This document shows positions 38,103 to 57,230 of a stretch of DNA of 64,000 bases, in pieces. Position numbers and translations under genes: made by a program. Origin of the DNA: Galaxea fascicularis (taxonomy: Eukaryota; Cnidaria; Anthozoa; Scleractinia; Euphylliidae); NCBI GenBank assembly GCA_948470475.1, contig OX419341.1:2037584-2101583 (forward strand). The letters run 5' to 3'. The notes beneath the pieces were generated by a model. The model was not told the origin of the DNA and made no database searches. It worked only from the letters and a program-made list of their open reading frames with translations. Each line of letters starts with the position of its first letter. Within the stretch, counting starts at the first letter, position 1.

Positions 38103-38879
38103 CTAGCATAGTAATACAAGCGCACGAAAAGCAAACAGCGCAATGATCGTGACGAACAGCTTGTTACCGATATGAACGGTGCGTGCTGTGTTGGGGTTTG
38201 TTTCGTACATTGCTATCATTGTACCATAGACGATCTTCTCAACTTGTGTACAAGACGTTTCAGTTATGATCGTCGAGTTATATCGAGCACGGCTTATTAC
38301 TTCAAAATCTTCTTGATATCCTCCAGAGAAACTGTGTCCCCATAATACACCATTGACAGTCCCGTTTTTTTATAACTGACAGTCGTGTTCAATTCAACCA
38401 GGTCTTTTTCGATTCCTTCCCGTAGGGAGTACTTCGTTGATGATTGTCGGAGGCAGAGGTTTCCATCAGCATCCAGCAATTTCTCCTCTTCATAGCTTAT
38501 CCTAACGGCTCGCTCGTTTGGAATGGTGGTGTAGCTACCGTACATTGGGTATCCGTGGCGGTAAACCGGAGCATTTGCAAGAGTATGTCGAAGCACAACA
38601 TAACCGAAAAGAGCTTTCGCGAAAGTGTTTGATCGCGAACCTTGTTTTGTCTGACTAACAATAACTGGAGAACTAATTTTAGTGGCTTTTATTGGCGTGT
38701 GTTTAGTAGTCTTAGGGCTAGAACCGCTCTTGACTCGGCGACTTCGATCTTGAGCGAGAACTACTTCCAGCTCGGCTACCGCCAGATCGTCCACCACCGC
38801 GTCCTCTAGCCACAGCTGAAAACTCCACCGACGCAAAAACTATCGACACAACAAGCAAAACAACTGTAATCCGGCGCAT
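38103..38879 (-). CDS. secreted RG/RS-rich protein with hydrophobic tail, two frameshifts
   Basis: Starting at the ATG at 38879 the frame gives a signal peptide (RRITVVLLVVSIVFASVEF) and then an Arg/Gly/Ser-rich region (RGRGGGRSGG, SSSRSRS). The coding signal then moves to another frame for 38297 to about 38775. This segment includes SNTFAKALFGYVVLRH, YGSYTTIPNERAVRISYEEE and LVELNTTVSYKKTG. Near 38305-38315 it moves back to the first frame for FEVISRARYNSTIITE and a hydrophobic C-terminus (NKLFVTIIALFAFRALVLLC) that stops at 38103-38105. The shifts (+1, then -1) cancel, and the start and stop are in one frame. The layout of signal peptide, basic Gly-rich repeats, hydrophobic patch and anchor-like tail recalls Shadoo/prion-type proteins, but I claim no homology. 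It is either a recent pseudogene or an intact gene with two sequencing indels. Confidence 0.6.
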
Positions 38880-39973
38880 AGTCCTTGCGTGTTATCACAA
38901 TTCCAGCCACAACGCAATCATCGTAAACATTCTCTTTCACTTGGTAACTAGTTTATTCTCGTCAAATCCGGTTGAGGCTGGATCATTTGTTAGCACCCCC
39001 ATGGAGCTGACACCAGTACAAAAGCGAAGAAATATCCAACCATTCAAGAGAAGGGAGTGTAAGCACGATCCCGTCAATCTTTGTAATTCATAAAGATTTT
39101 TACCGAAAACCCTTAAAAACGTCGCATTACTAAAAGTGAACCCACAAGAACTCCGTACGATGACCAGTGGTTGAATATAACTTCGATTAACACCACGGTA
39201 TTAAGAAAGAAAGTGCCGTAAAAGGCGACGCTTTCCTCAGTTTTCAAAGCAAACAAGATTTAATTTTGATTAAAATAATTTCTTCATAAAAGGTGTAATG
39301 AATAAATTACGGGACTTGAAAATGAATTGAAAACTGCCACAACTTTATCAAAAACCAAACGAACAAAAATCATTATTTAATCTGGGTAATTGTATAGTGC
39401 TAAGTGCCAGAGCGAGCTAAATATTTAATTGTATGCACGTCCGTTTCGCGCGCTTACTAATTTTAATATGCGAATGTTGCTCGCCTGCAAGCGACCCCGC
39501 CATATTTGTTTTAGTCGGATGTTCTTGGAGTAATGTACAGCGTGTAAAGATAATATTAAAGCCTGTTATTGGAACCAAGGATTTTACATATAAAACTACT
39601 GAAACCATAATAGAGATAAAATATAAATAAATACTAAAAAATTGCAAGCTAAAAATAAGGATAAAAAATATTTACAAGGTAAGCTTATAATCATAAAAAG
39701 CACCAAGATCGAAATTAAGTATCAAGCTTTCTTCAAAGCCGAGATTCTTGGATGTTCTAGTACTATAACTTTATCATACTTATAAACAATGATAATTCAT
39801 GTGCTTACGTTGATCTAAAGCATTAATGAAATATTGGCTATTTATTATCACAGTTCTATTATTTTCTAACCTGTTTTTTCCCTTCACGCTACTCTTCAAT
39901 CCGTGTTTAATAAAGTTGGTGATGATGATGATGAACCCGCTGTATTCCTCAAATTTACAGATAGAATACCTAA

Positions 39974-40573
39974 GGGACCGGTCATTATTTAGGTAGAGGT
40001 GGGGAGGGGAAAATATTTTGATAGATGAAAACTTTTGCCAGACCCTCCCTCCTCAGGTCTATAAATGGCAAGCAGCCCCCCTTCTTAATCAATATTTCAT
40101 TGATGACCTCCCCCCCCCCGCATTTTTCGACTTATGATTTTGTTTCCGTATTTTTTCGTATTTGTGTCATATAGATATGACTAGCCAATGCCAAAAAATA
40201 CACCTGGCGAATGTCTGTTATGAGCAAAGACGAAATTGCCTTGTAAATCATTGCCATTGCTTACCCTATCAGATAGCCTAATAAGTCACAAAATCAGCGT
40301 ATCGCAGCAATGAAGTTTATGACAGTATTCTTCTAACTGGGTTGTCCATCTTCACCACCTGGATCTTTGAAATTAATTTATTTCGTAAATCCCATTTGCA
40401 AAAGCACAGACAAGACCCCTTGCAAAACCTAAAAATTGATGATCCCCCTACTAATTGTTTTAAAAAAATTACCCCCCCCCCTCTAGCCAATCTAAAACAG
40501 CCTTGACCACCCCTTCTTTTTCCAATTTCCCCCCCCCCCCCCCCCTTCCCCTACATAAATAAAGACCGGTCCC
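39974..40573. mobile_element. 0.6 kb element with about 24 bp inverted ends
   Basis: GGGACCGGTCATTATTTAGG at the left pairs with a right end CATAAATAAAGACCGGTCCC. The interior is C-rich on the plus strand, with several long C runs (near 40107, 40467 and 40527), and has no coding capacity. The right end lies about 200 bp upstream of the RUVBL1 start codon. Confidence 0.75.
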
Positions 40574-40744
40574 AAATGCACGTGTCCCGAAAAATTGGGA
40601 GACGTACACCAGGCCTTTTTCTCGGCCACTTTGATCAGTTTTTTGGAAAGGCCCTGGGAAGGAGACTATGCACCCAAGCCTTTCTCAGCCGCCGCTTGAT
40701 TCGGTTTGTCTGCATCGTCTCTGTGCCCTCTTTTTCTACAATAA

Positions 40745-49222
<8,478 letters not shown>

Positions 49223-49604
49223 AGCCACTGCACCATACGGTGTGAATGCCACTAGTCTACTTGGAGACCTCTTTCTCTTGCTCATATCTCAGCAGAGAGA
49301 ACAGTCAACGCATGCGCACGGTATACATTTCCCCACGTTTTATCTTGTTCCACGAGCCCGCATACGTATCAGTCAGCGCTCTGAAAACAAGATCGACAAG
49401 TTTTCACGCCCTTGTACGTGGGAACCTGACAGTTTCATTATTCCTGACTCTCTTTCTGCGGCTGATCAATCGTAGAGAGAGGGATGGTCCGTGTTAAAAG
49501 TAGTTTTAAAAAAAAGGTGTTAAAGAACTCTCTTTTTCTAGTGTGATGTTATCTAAATTTATGTAGCACCCTCCCGTTTATATTTTATTCATAATTCCTT
49601 TCGA

Positions 49605-49610
49605 AATAAA
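49605..49610 (+). terminator. polyadenylation signal of RUVBL1
   Basis: AATAAA lies 383 bp after the stop codon, followed by a GT-rich stretch (TTCTGGTTGTG) that fits a downstream element. Confidence 0.6.
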
Positions 49611-50117
49611 TTTCTGGTTGTGCCGTTTTAACAAGAGTTAATGCCAGGTTTATTCTAGTATCCGCTGTGACAACTTTGTGTTAATTCGTTCGCTTGAGCT
49701 CTGAGCGTGCCCGAGGAAGTACTTACTTTTACTTCTAATTTTTTTTTTTTTGGCTAGTAAAAGGTGTCAAAGCAGTGAAACGTGTGCTGTAGACGATTTT
49801 CCAGTTGTGAAAATCGAGTTAACTGTAATTAACGCGTAACGTCTTTTTACCCATACGTTAAAAATTTGAACAGTTGGAAAAGGTTGTTGGTTGGTAGTGA
49901 CGAAGGAGGCTTGTTACCCATCTATTTGCAGTTTGTAGAGGTGGAAGAGGTTCGCGAGTTGGGGAGGTGTAGGGACGGGGGGGGGGGGGAGGTTGGTGGG
50001 CTTATTACAATACTCCAGGTAATTGCACTTCAAGTGTGCAGTTTCTACATTGGCACTTTATAAAATGGTCTTAGAGCCCCAAGAAAACAGAGGCAATAAT
50101 GAGATGAACCTGTAGTT

Positions 50118-50123
50118 TTTATT
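50118..50123 (-). terminator. polyadenylation signal of the metalloprotease gene
   Basis: TTTATT on the plus strand reads AATAAA on the minus strand, 18 bp after the stop of the M43-hemopexin gene. The two convergent genes therefore end about 0.5 kb apart. Confidence 0.5.
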
Positions 50124-50140
50124 TAGGTCAGGTCAATTCC

Positions 50141-50606
50141 CTAAGGCTGGTAAAGTATCCCCCGCCATAAAGCTAACGATTTAGGGTACCCCGAGTCGAC
50201 TTCCCTCGCTGTTTGATTGAAACGATAGAAGACGTTTTCCTTGAAGAAGTGCACGTGTCCATGGCTTGATGTGTACACCGTGTCGATGTTATCCGGTACG
50301 CCTTTCCAAAACGAGGCTATCGGCCGTGGGTAACCTGGGTCCACCGACTGTGTGGTGTCGTTAAACCGATAGTAAAGCGAGCTCTTGAAGAAATAGGTCT
50401 TGCCGTCGGTATATCTGCGAAAGAAACAACGTACAATTTGAGTTGTTAACAGAGACGGTCTGTGAGTGGTGAATATGAAATGAATCATATACATGAACTG
50501 CGGAAATGAAATCAAATGAAGGCTCATCCTCGCAGGTGTGAACGCAATTATATGCAATTGGGTAAAGAGGCCTGAAAAAATTTCAGGACTTCAACGGGTT
50601 TGAACG

Positions 50607-50649
<43 letters not shown>

Positions 50650-53600
50650 GAGCTGACGTTGGGAGCAGGTCAATTGTAGGTTCACATGTTCCCGTGAAAG
50701 TGAGACGGTGTGCGGGAGGATATCGCTAAAAACGTATGCCATGCAGGGCAAACAAATGTGTACCCTTCGGAATAGGTAACATTCAACTTCTGCGAGTCTA
50801 AATCGACATAAAAGCTGTCCCTATTTTCTTGTCGTTTTTGAGGCGACTAACTGCCGTGTACGTAAAGACGCCTTTTATGCGAGGAGCTTACCTGAAGACT
50901 GCGTCTATATTGTTAGGAACGCCATTCCAGAACGAGCTTATTTGTCGAGGATATCCATCCTGCACATTTTCTCGGCCGCTATCGTACCGATAGTAGAGGC
51001 TTTCGTTGAAGAAGTACGCAGCTCCGTCACTCCAGACAAACGCCGCGTCCATATCCGCCGGAACTCCTCCCCAAACGGCCAGGGACCGTGGATAACCCAA
51101 GTCAACTTGGCATAGTTGTTCATTGTAGCGCCAATAACTGGCGCCTTTGAAGAAGAAAGTGTAACCGTTCAAATATCTGTGAGAGAAAAAAAAAACGGTA
51201 GATGTTACGAAACGGCGCAAAGATGAGCCAGAATTTAATTATGAACAAGAGACCGTGGGTGTATTAACTCACTCTGGCTTTTAGCAGCTTCCCTACAGTT
51301 GTAGTTAAATGTTGAGCTGTATTTTGTGTTAAGCTTCACACCCATCCAAAAGTTGTTGGTTTGTGAGCACACTGAATGTACGGCTGTCACGATCACTCGT
51401 AACGTCAATATAATTTTATATACATAGAGTCTCAAATCTTTCTGGCTGAGTACAGGTGCTCTACTACTTGGGGAGACCAACATCAATTGGACTCTTACTC
51501 AACTCAACTAAAATAAACTCTAAATCAACCGACTCAAATCAAATCAAATGTTGGTTTTCATTTGAGGAGAGGGGAAAACCGGAGAACCCGGAGAAAAATC
51601 TCTCGGAGCAGAGAAGAGAACAAACAAACTCGAACCCAGGACACATTGGTGGAAGGCTAGCACTCTCACCAGTGCGCCAGCCCTGCTCTCCAATTAGAAA
51701 GGTACTTCGTGGTAACAGGTGTTTCAGGTTGCGACCCTTAACTATGATGACAGGCCTGCTTATCTACACTGACATTAAGGTTTCCTTTGCTTCAGGAAAT
51801 AATCCAGTCCCTCTCCTCCCCTCTCCTTACCGGCAATGTAACTTGGTTAGATATGGATACCCAGATATTACATACATACCTAACCACAGTGTATCCAGAC
51901 AGCCTAGAGGTCGTGCTCCACCACTTTGTGATGGAGTTGGGAAAGCTGGAGGAGACACCTATTGAGTCCTCACTGTGCAAAAAGAACCAGGTTTGCGTGT
52001 CTTTAAATACATAAACGCCTCCATTGTACCACGGTAATGCGCCTTCAATGTTACTTGGGGTCCCTTTCCAGTAGGAGCTTATGTTGCGTGGATAGCCAGG
52101 CTCCACTTCTTGGGTGTTCGAATTGAACCTGAAGTATTGTGTCCCTTTGAAGAAGTACGTGAAGCCATTCGAGTAGCTATACATTAAGAAGAGAAAAATG
52201 AGGAAAATATAAGAAAGGAGAGATGATAGTCAAAGAGTGCATAATAAAAGACCGTCAAAGAACCCAGCATCCCCTCTGCAAAGAGTTTTACTTCATCTTT
52301 CGCTGCAGCCAGTGACTACAAGTACCGCTATTCTACTCCGTAGTTGGAATGCTGATTTATGTCCGATAATTCTTTTTAATCCTTAAGTCCCCGGTAATAT
52401 GCGACTGCATGCGTACGCAATCTTACCTTATGACGTCATCGATATCACCTGGCACGCCCATCCAGAAATCACTGATTAACTTTGGATAACCTGAGTCCAC
52501 ACTCAGTGATGTGTCATTAAACCTGTAGTACTGGTTTCCCTTGAAGAAATATGTGATTCCATTGGCGTATCTTAAGACACCATCGATCGAGGAAGGAACA
52601 CCCCTCCAGTGATCACTGATTGGCCGCGGGTAGCCTGGATCTATTCCACGATGGTCCTCATTGTAGCGGTAGTAGTTTGACCCCAGGAAGAAATAGATGA
52701 GTCCGTTTGACCAGCGGAATGCGGCGTCAATCTTACAGGGTCCTTTCGGTTAGGAAAATAAATAGCCATAAGCAATGGATTGAACAGTGCTGTGACCAAA
52801 CGCTGTTTCTCAACATTACATTTTCGGTCCATTTTTTGTATGATAACTGGGCTAGGAGAGGGGGAGGGGGAATGAATAGATACAGATAAGTGAGCAGATA
52901 TTACAGCTTTTACAGTGTAAAAATAGGTTGGTTTGATTCTCAAACTGTCAGATTTATGAGCCCAGGAAGGGACTCTTCCTGTCGGAAGAAAGTGGAGACA
53001 GTCACAAAAATACAAAATGAACCTATCAGTTTGGCTACCCTGTGGAGACAGTGCCCCTGGTAGAATGACCAAAGAAGAAAGACGCTTGCTCCCAGCGTAT
53101 TTGTAGTATCCTAGGGTATCCCACGATCTGGCATCCGCTGAGGAGTTACCCCTGAGGCAAAAAGCCATGCAGAGAGTGAGACGTTTACAGGTTACTCACT
53201 GTAGACGTTTTTAATCAGAGTAGGTTTAAACTGCTTCACGTCTCGCTCCATTTTCTTTATCTGCCCTGGCGTAAACTCCCACATACAGGCATCTTCCATG
53301 TCTACGAAAAACAAAGAACAGAATAAAACCATATAGTGTGAGAGAGTACAGGTTTTATGGGCTGACTTTATAAAGTGTAGGGTAAATAAGCGAGTAACTG
53401 AATTTTTTGTTTCGCCACAACATCACATTGATTGAACAAATTGTGTCTTTCTTCACCAATAATAAATGTCCGCAACCAAACTTGAGCTGCTCGCACCCAT
53501 TTTCCTGTAGTGTTCCCATGAATCCTTCCAGCCGAACCGTCTAGGGATCGCCTACATGGAAGAACCAGCTGAATAGGTCATAAAAGGAAAGGAGCCTACT

Positions 53601-56600
53601 CTAAACAATTTCAAATATTTTGGGTGTAATGGAATCCACTAAAATTAAGTACCACTCCAAAGAACAGTGAAGGCCTCATGCCCGCACCCATCGCCGGTTG
53701 CACACATAATCAGTTCCACTTCGGATTACTTTGTTGGTTGCATTGGATGTCTTGCCTGACGCATTTGCGCTTGTAGAGCGGTTTCTTTAGTTTGGAGGCG
53801 CTAAATTTTAATGCCCTTTGAGTTAGCTAGAAACCTACATCCCATATAATTGTGAATTGGATCCAGTCCGCTGTGAGCTGTACAGGTGTCTCTTGATTGG
53901 TTGGTGCAAAAATACGTGTACTCTGAGCAACGCGGGGTGTCCGCAACATCGTCATCTTCGCCGTAGCAACCACCCTATGACAAGAGATCAAGAGATCAAC
54001 AGCTGCCAGAAGACAAAGATAGCGAGTATCGGCAAGAGATAAAACGTATGATATTTGGCTTTAGGTGGTCACTTGAGTACTCACATGCAAAAAGCCGGTT
54101 AAAAACAATAAAAAATTTCATATTATCAGCTCAAAAATTGATTGCCGCCGCTTTCCAGAGGTGGACGCTTATTAATTACGGGAGGTTCCACTTATTGAGA
54201 TTTGACCAAATAGACGTTTGGTACTTGGGAAGGACAGTGGTTGTTTACGAGGTGATGTCGCGAAGGGAGGTTGCACTCTGTGTGTACTAGCGTGTGTGTC
54301 AGTGTATGGCCTCTCGTAACTGATCGCCTGTCTCGGAGCAGAGTAGAGAACCAACAAACTCAGCCCACTTATGACGCCGAGTCCGAGAATCGAACCCGGG
54401 ACACATTGGTGGAAGGCGAGCGCTCTCATCACTGCGCCAACCCTGCTTCCCAGCAGCAACGCAGAGACACGGTAATCCAGTGAAGGACACTTGAATCCCA
54501 TTCCGAGGGCTTTCTCTTTTAGTATCATAAACAGTGTAAACCGGGAGAGACATAAGCATAAGCATAAGAAAAGGGAATCTTTTCTCATGCTTTTGTCGTA
54601 TTTACAAGTGTGAAATTAGCATAACCATAAGTACAATCGTCGTGTTAATCTATGGAACAGCAATATCCGCCAATTTGGAAATATATATATGGCTCGTCCC
54701 ATAATCCCGCGACTGGAGCCTACTGTGCTTGCGTATGTCGCTTTTCTTCAAGTGTGAACATCGTTATACACATGCTTTATGACAGTGTGTAAACCAGCCT
54801 TAGTCGCTTTGATGTGAAACTATCTTTCACAGGACGTACCTCACAGACGTGATAAAGACCAAAGTAATGGCCGATCTGAAAGAAAAATCTTGTTCAGGTT
54901 ACCTGATTACAGGCCGTTTTTCATATCATTATGCTAATCAAAAACTACGTTTACTGATGAAAAAAATACTGGACATTGGAAAAAGAAGCATGCCATTGAA
55001 TATGCGTTGTTTTTATACACATTTCAATTTAATTTTATACACTATCTGTGCTATAACTTTCTGGGGGAAGGGTTTGGTACTCGGCTAACTAGACGTCGAC
55101 GCCTGTTGCTCTAGGTTTCTGCTTCGTGTTATATCCGTATAGTCCTATGAATGATCTCACTCCGCTCTCTCCCCAGTCTTTCACAGATCTGCTCCCATGA
55201 ATGCCCGCGTGCACGACTTTCGTCTCAGTCTATCGTAATATAAGCTGAGTGTGTTTTTACAATACCTCGTGTACCGCATTGTCTCCTTGGTTTAAGCCCT
55301 GCATCATTCCGCCTGGTAAGGTACCAAAGTGAATTGCCACGCCATGGATTAAATTTGACTCATCCGAACGCCATGGGAATGTTGCATCTCCGATTATGGC
55401 GGAATCGCTGAACTCGCATGTGTAAATATTCAGTGTCGTTGCCGGCGAGATCCCAAGCTCTCTTCGAATCCGAAACATGCTGGTTTTACAGTTACTAAAC
55501 CAATTATCGCTTCTTGTTTTGTCGATTGAATGCTAAAAAATGCCAGGGAAAATTCAGTTATCATTAATTGCTGTATGACCTCCCCAGTCTACATATCATG
55601 AAACTCCAACGGACCGCACAGAATGCCGCAGCTCGGTTGGTCACGGGAACACCAAGATTCTGTCATATTACACCATTACTTTTTCACCTTCATTGGCTCC
55701 CGATTAGTTACCATATAAAGTTTAACATTATGCTCTTAACATTTAAGTGTTTATATGGTCTAGCTCCTAATTATTTGATTGATTTAATTAGCATCAAAAA
55801 GCAATCCAGGTACTCTCTCAGGTTAAACGAGTCTATATTACTTGAGTTACCTTGCACTAAGACCCGTCCAACCCTTGGCGATCGTGCATTCCAGTCAGCC
55901 GCACCTTATCTTAGGAATACATTACCTTCGACAATTCACAACATAAAGACATTGGACACTTTCAAGATTGCTGTTAAAACTCTTTTTTTTTTCAAATTAA
56001 GCTTTCAAATTGTTTTTTGTTCATGTCTTATCTTTTAACTATTTTTAATGACTAACTAGGCAATTGTTGCCTTTGATTGTGTACCGGTCCGTAGTTTTTC
56101 ACCGAAGTGGAGGTAAATATTCACCACATTCACCGAACCGTCTTAAAGAAGTATTCTAGCGCCAAAATAGAATTTTTTTACATATGACCAAGAGTAATAC
56201 TTTTGATCAGCAGCCTCAACTACGAGAAGGGCAAAACCGAGGAGACTGGGGATACAAAGGAGAAGAGCCCCCTTCAACCGGCCATCCCCGTCCCCCGTCC
56301 CAGACCATTCTTCTAATTAAACAGAAATTTCGGATCTGGGGGCCGTTTCTCGAAGCTCCCGGTAATTACCGGGTGCGCTAAGCAGTTTTGTTTTCCATTC
56401 CAGATGGGAGTTTCAAAAGTTTTGAAAATTATACAGTAAAGTTATCAGCCAAAGAAACAAAATGGGCTTCATTAGAGGTCAGAACACACCCTACTTTTAT
56501 TGAGATTTTGAGTTTCAATATGGTTTGTGAGCCGGTTAAGTTACCGGGACTTTCGAGAAACGGACCCCAGCTCTCTAACTTACCGTTTTAAAGCGGAATG

Positions 56601-57038
56601 GTGAGTCCGAGAAAGCCCCTAGAGGGAAAAGTAAGGGGATCCACATAAACACCTGGTTCAGTTTGGAATATAATCGCAGAAAAAAAATGAAGTGTGGTAC
56701 ATTCAGGATATCGATTCTTACCGTTTAAAACATGAATTTGATCCTCCAACAAGGAGTCTGAAACATTACCCCTCCCCTGTGAGTTGTAGATCACGTGCCA
56801 TGCGATAGGAACAAGATACTGTTCTTTGCATTCTAGGTTGCTATATAACAAGGCATTGTAGGCGTCCAAATCTTGCTCCTCAACTGCGCTCTTCAGCAAT
56901 GATATCTCTATTTCAGGAAAATAAGGAGCTGATGCCTTTTGCGGGCGTTTGTATTTGGTGTACTCGACACCGCATTTTCGCCGTAAAAGCGTCATTTCGC
57001 CGCAACAGAAGAGTATGAAGAAAATAGTGAACCGCTGA
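50141..57038 (-). CDS. M43 (pappalysin-type) zinc metalloprotease with eight hemopexin repeats
   Basis: Exons: 57038-56722, 56618-56584, 55532-55266, 54875-54840, 53974-53839, 53301-53200, 52742-52427, 52176-51880, 51176-50892, 50414-50141; every junction is GT-AG and in phase, about 687 residues. Exon 1 listed here starts inside a frame (FTIFFILFCCG looks like a signal core), so an upstream start exon is missing. The M43 fold is shown by VPIAWHVIYNSQG and LEDQIHVLN, then LNIYTCEF and LPGGM. The zinc motif HEIGHYFGLYH runs across the 55266/54875 junction into a 36-nt exon. Next come GGCYGEDDDVADTP, a cysteine-rich loop, and DPIHNYMGY with the Met-turn. The C-terminal half is eight hemopexin blades, two per exon, each with TYFFKG-, YYRFN- and GYPR..-type motifs. 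Blade 4 (WFFLHSEDSIGV) is degenerate. M43 enzymes are secreted or surface proteases that clip extracellular proteins; hemopexin propellers bind substrates (family knowledge). Confidence 0.85.
50590..50665 (-). mobile_element. tRNA-derived SINE head
   Basis: On the minus strand, AGCTCAGTTGGTTAGAGCGT (box A) and GCGTTCAAACCCGT (box B) are spaced as in a tRNA. The sequence continues into a non-tRNA tail with TGAAATTTTTTCAGG. It lies in an intron of the metalloprotease gene. A SINE is favoured because no acceptor stem pairs. Confidence 0.65.
51550..51695 (-). mobile_element. SINE copy 1 (GGCGCACTGG family)
   Basis: The minus strand contains GCAGGGCTGGCGCACTGGTG, GAGAGTGCTAGCC and CCTGGGTTCGAGTTTG, then GTTCTCTTCTCTGCTCCGAG. 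It shares head and body with the segment at 54325-54455. It lies in the intron between hemopexin exons. Confidence 0.7.
54325..54455 (-). mobile_element. SINE copy 2 (GGCGCAGTGA family)
   Basis: The minus strand reads GCAGGGTTGGCGCAGTGATG (box A region), then CCCGGGTTCGATTCTCGG (box B region), then a body ending in TCTACTCTGCTCCGAGA that is shared with copy 1. It has an extra stretch of about 20 bp (CACTTATGACGCCGAG on the plus strand). Confidence 0.75.
55565..56080 (+). mobile_element. 5'-truncated LINE, C-terminal end of reverse transcriptase
   Basis: A 156-codon open frame (55568-56038) contains QRTAQNAAARLVTGTPRF, HWLPISYHIKFNI, LLTFKCLYGLAPNYL, GDRAFQSAAPYLRNTLP and FKIAVKTLFF. This is the strongly conserved tail of CR1/L2-type LINE polymerases. 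It has no internal stop, so the insertion may be fairly young. It lies antisense in an intron of the metalloprotease gene. Confidence 0.9.
56337..56569. mobile_element. MITE touching a splice donor
   Basis: TGGGGGCCGTTTCTCGAAGC at the left is mirrored by TTTCGAGAAACGGACCCCA at the right, with CCGGTAA and TTACCGG inside. Its edge is 8 bp from the GTAAGT donor of the 35-nt micro-exon of the metalloprotease gene. Confidence 0.8.
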
Positions 57039-57230
57039 CTGCAAAAGAACAGAGGCGCAATTACTTGCCTAATTTCAATGACGCAAATGAAATCCTTACT
57101 GGAGCATGATTTTAACACAGCAGAAACTGTGCCGACAGAATGAAATAAACTCACAGAAAAAATGTAGGTACAGTTATCCAATTTGTGGTGCGTTAGAAGA
57201 TGAGAAACTACTTCAATTGGAGATGAGTTA

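Noticed and set aside
52641..53168. 175-codon minus-strand frame as an extra exon of the metalloprotease
   Set aside because: Only 52742-52641 belongs to the gene (first hemopexin exon). The upstream part has no domain, and the true junction at 52742 keeps phase with 53200-53301.
56588..57181. A 197-codon unspliced frame starting at 57181 as the true 5' end of the protease
   Set aside because: A TTTTGCAG acceptor precedes 57038 and the residues upstream are not signal-like. The frame also runs past the good donor at 56721. An upstream exon is more likely, though not located.
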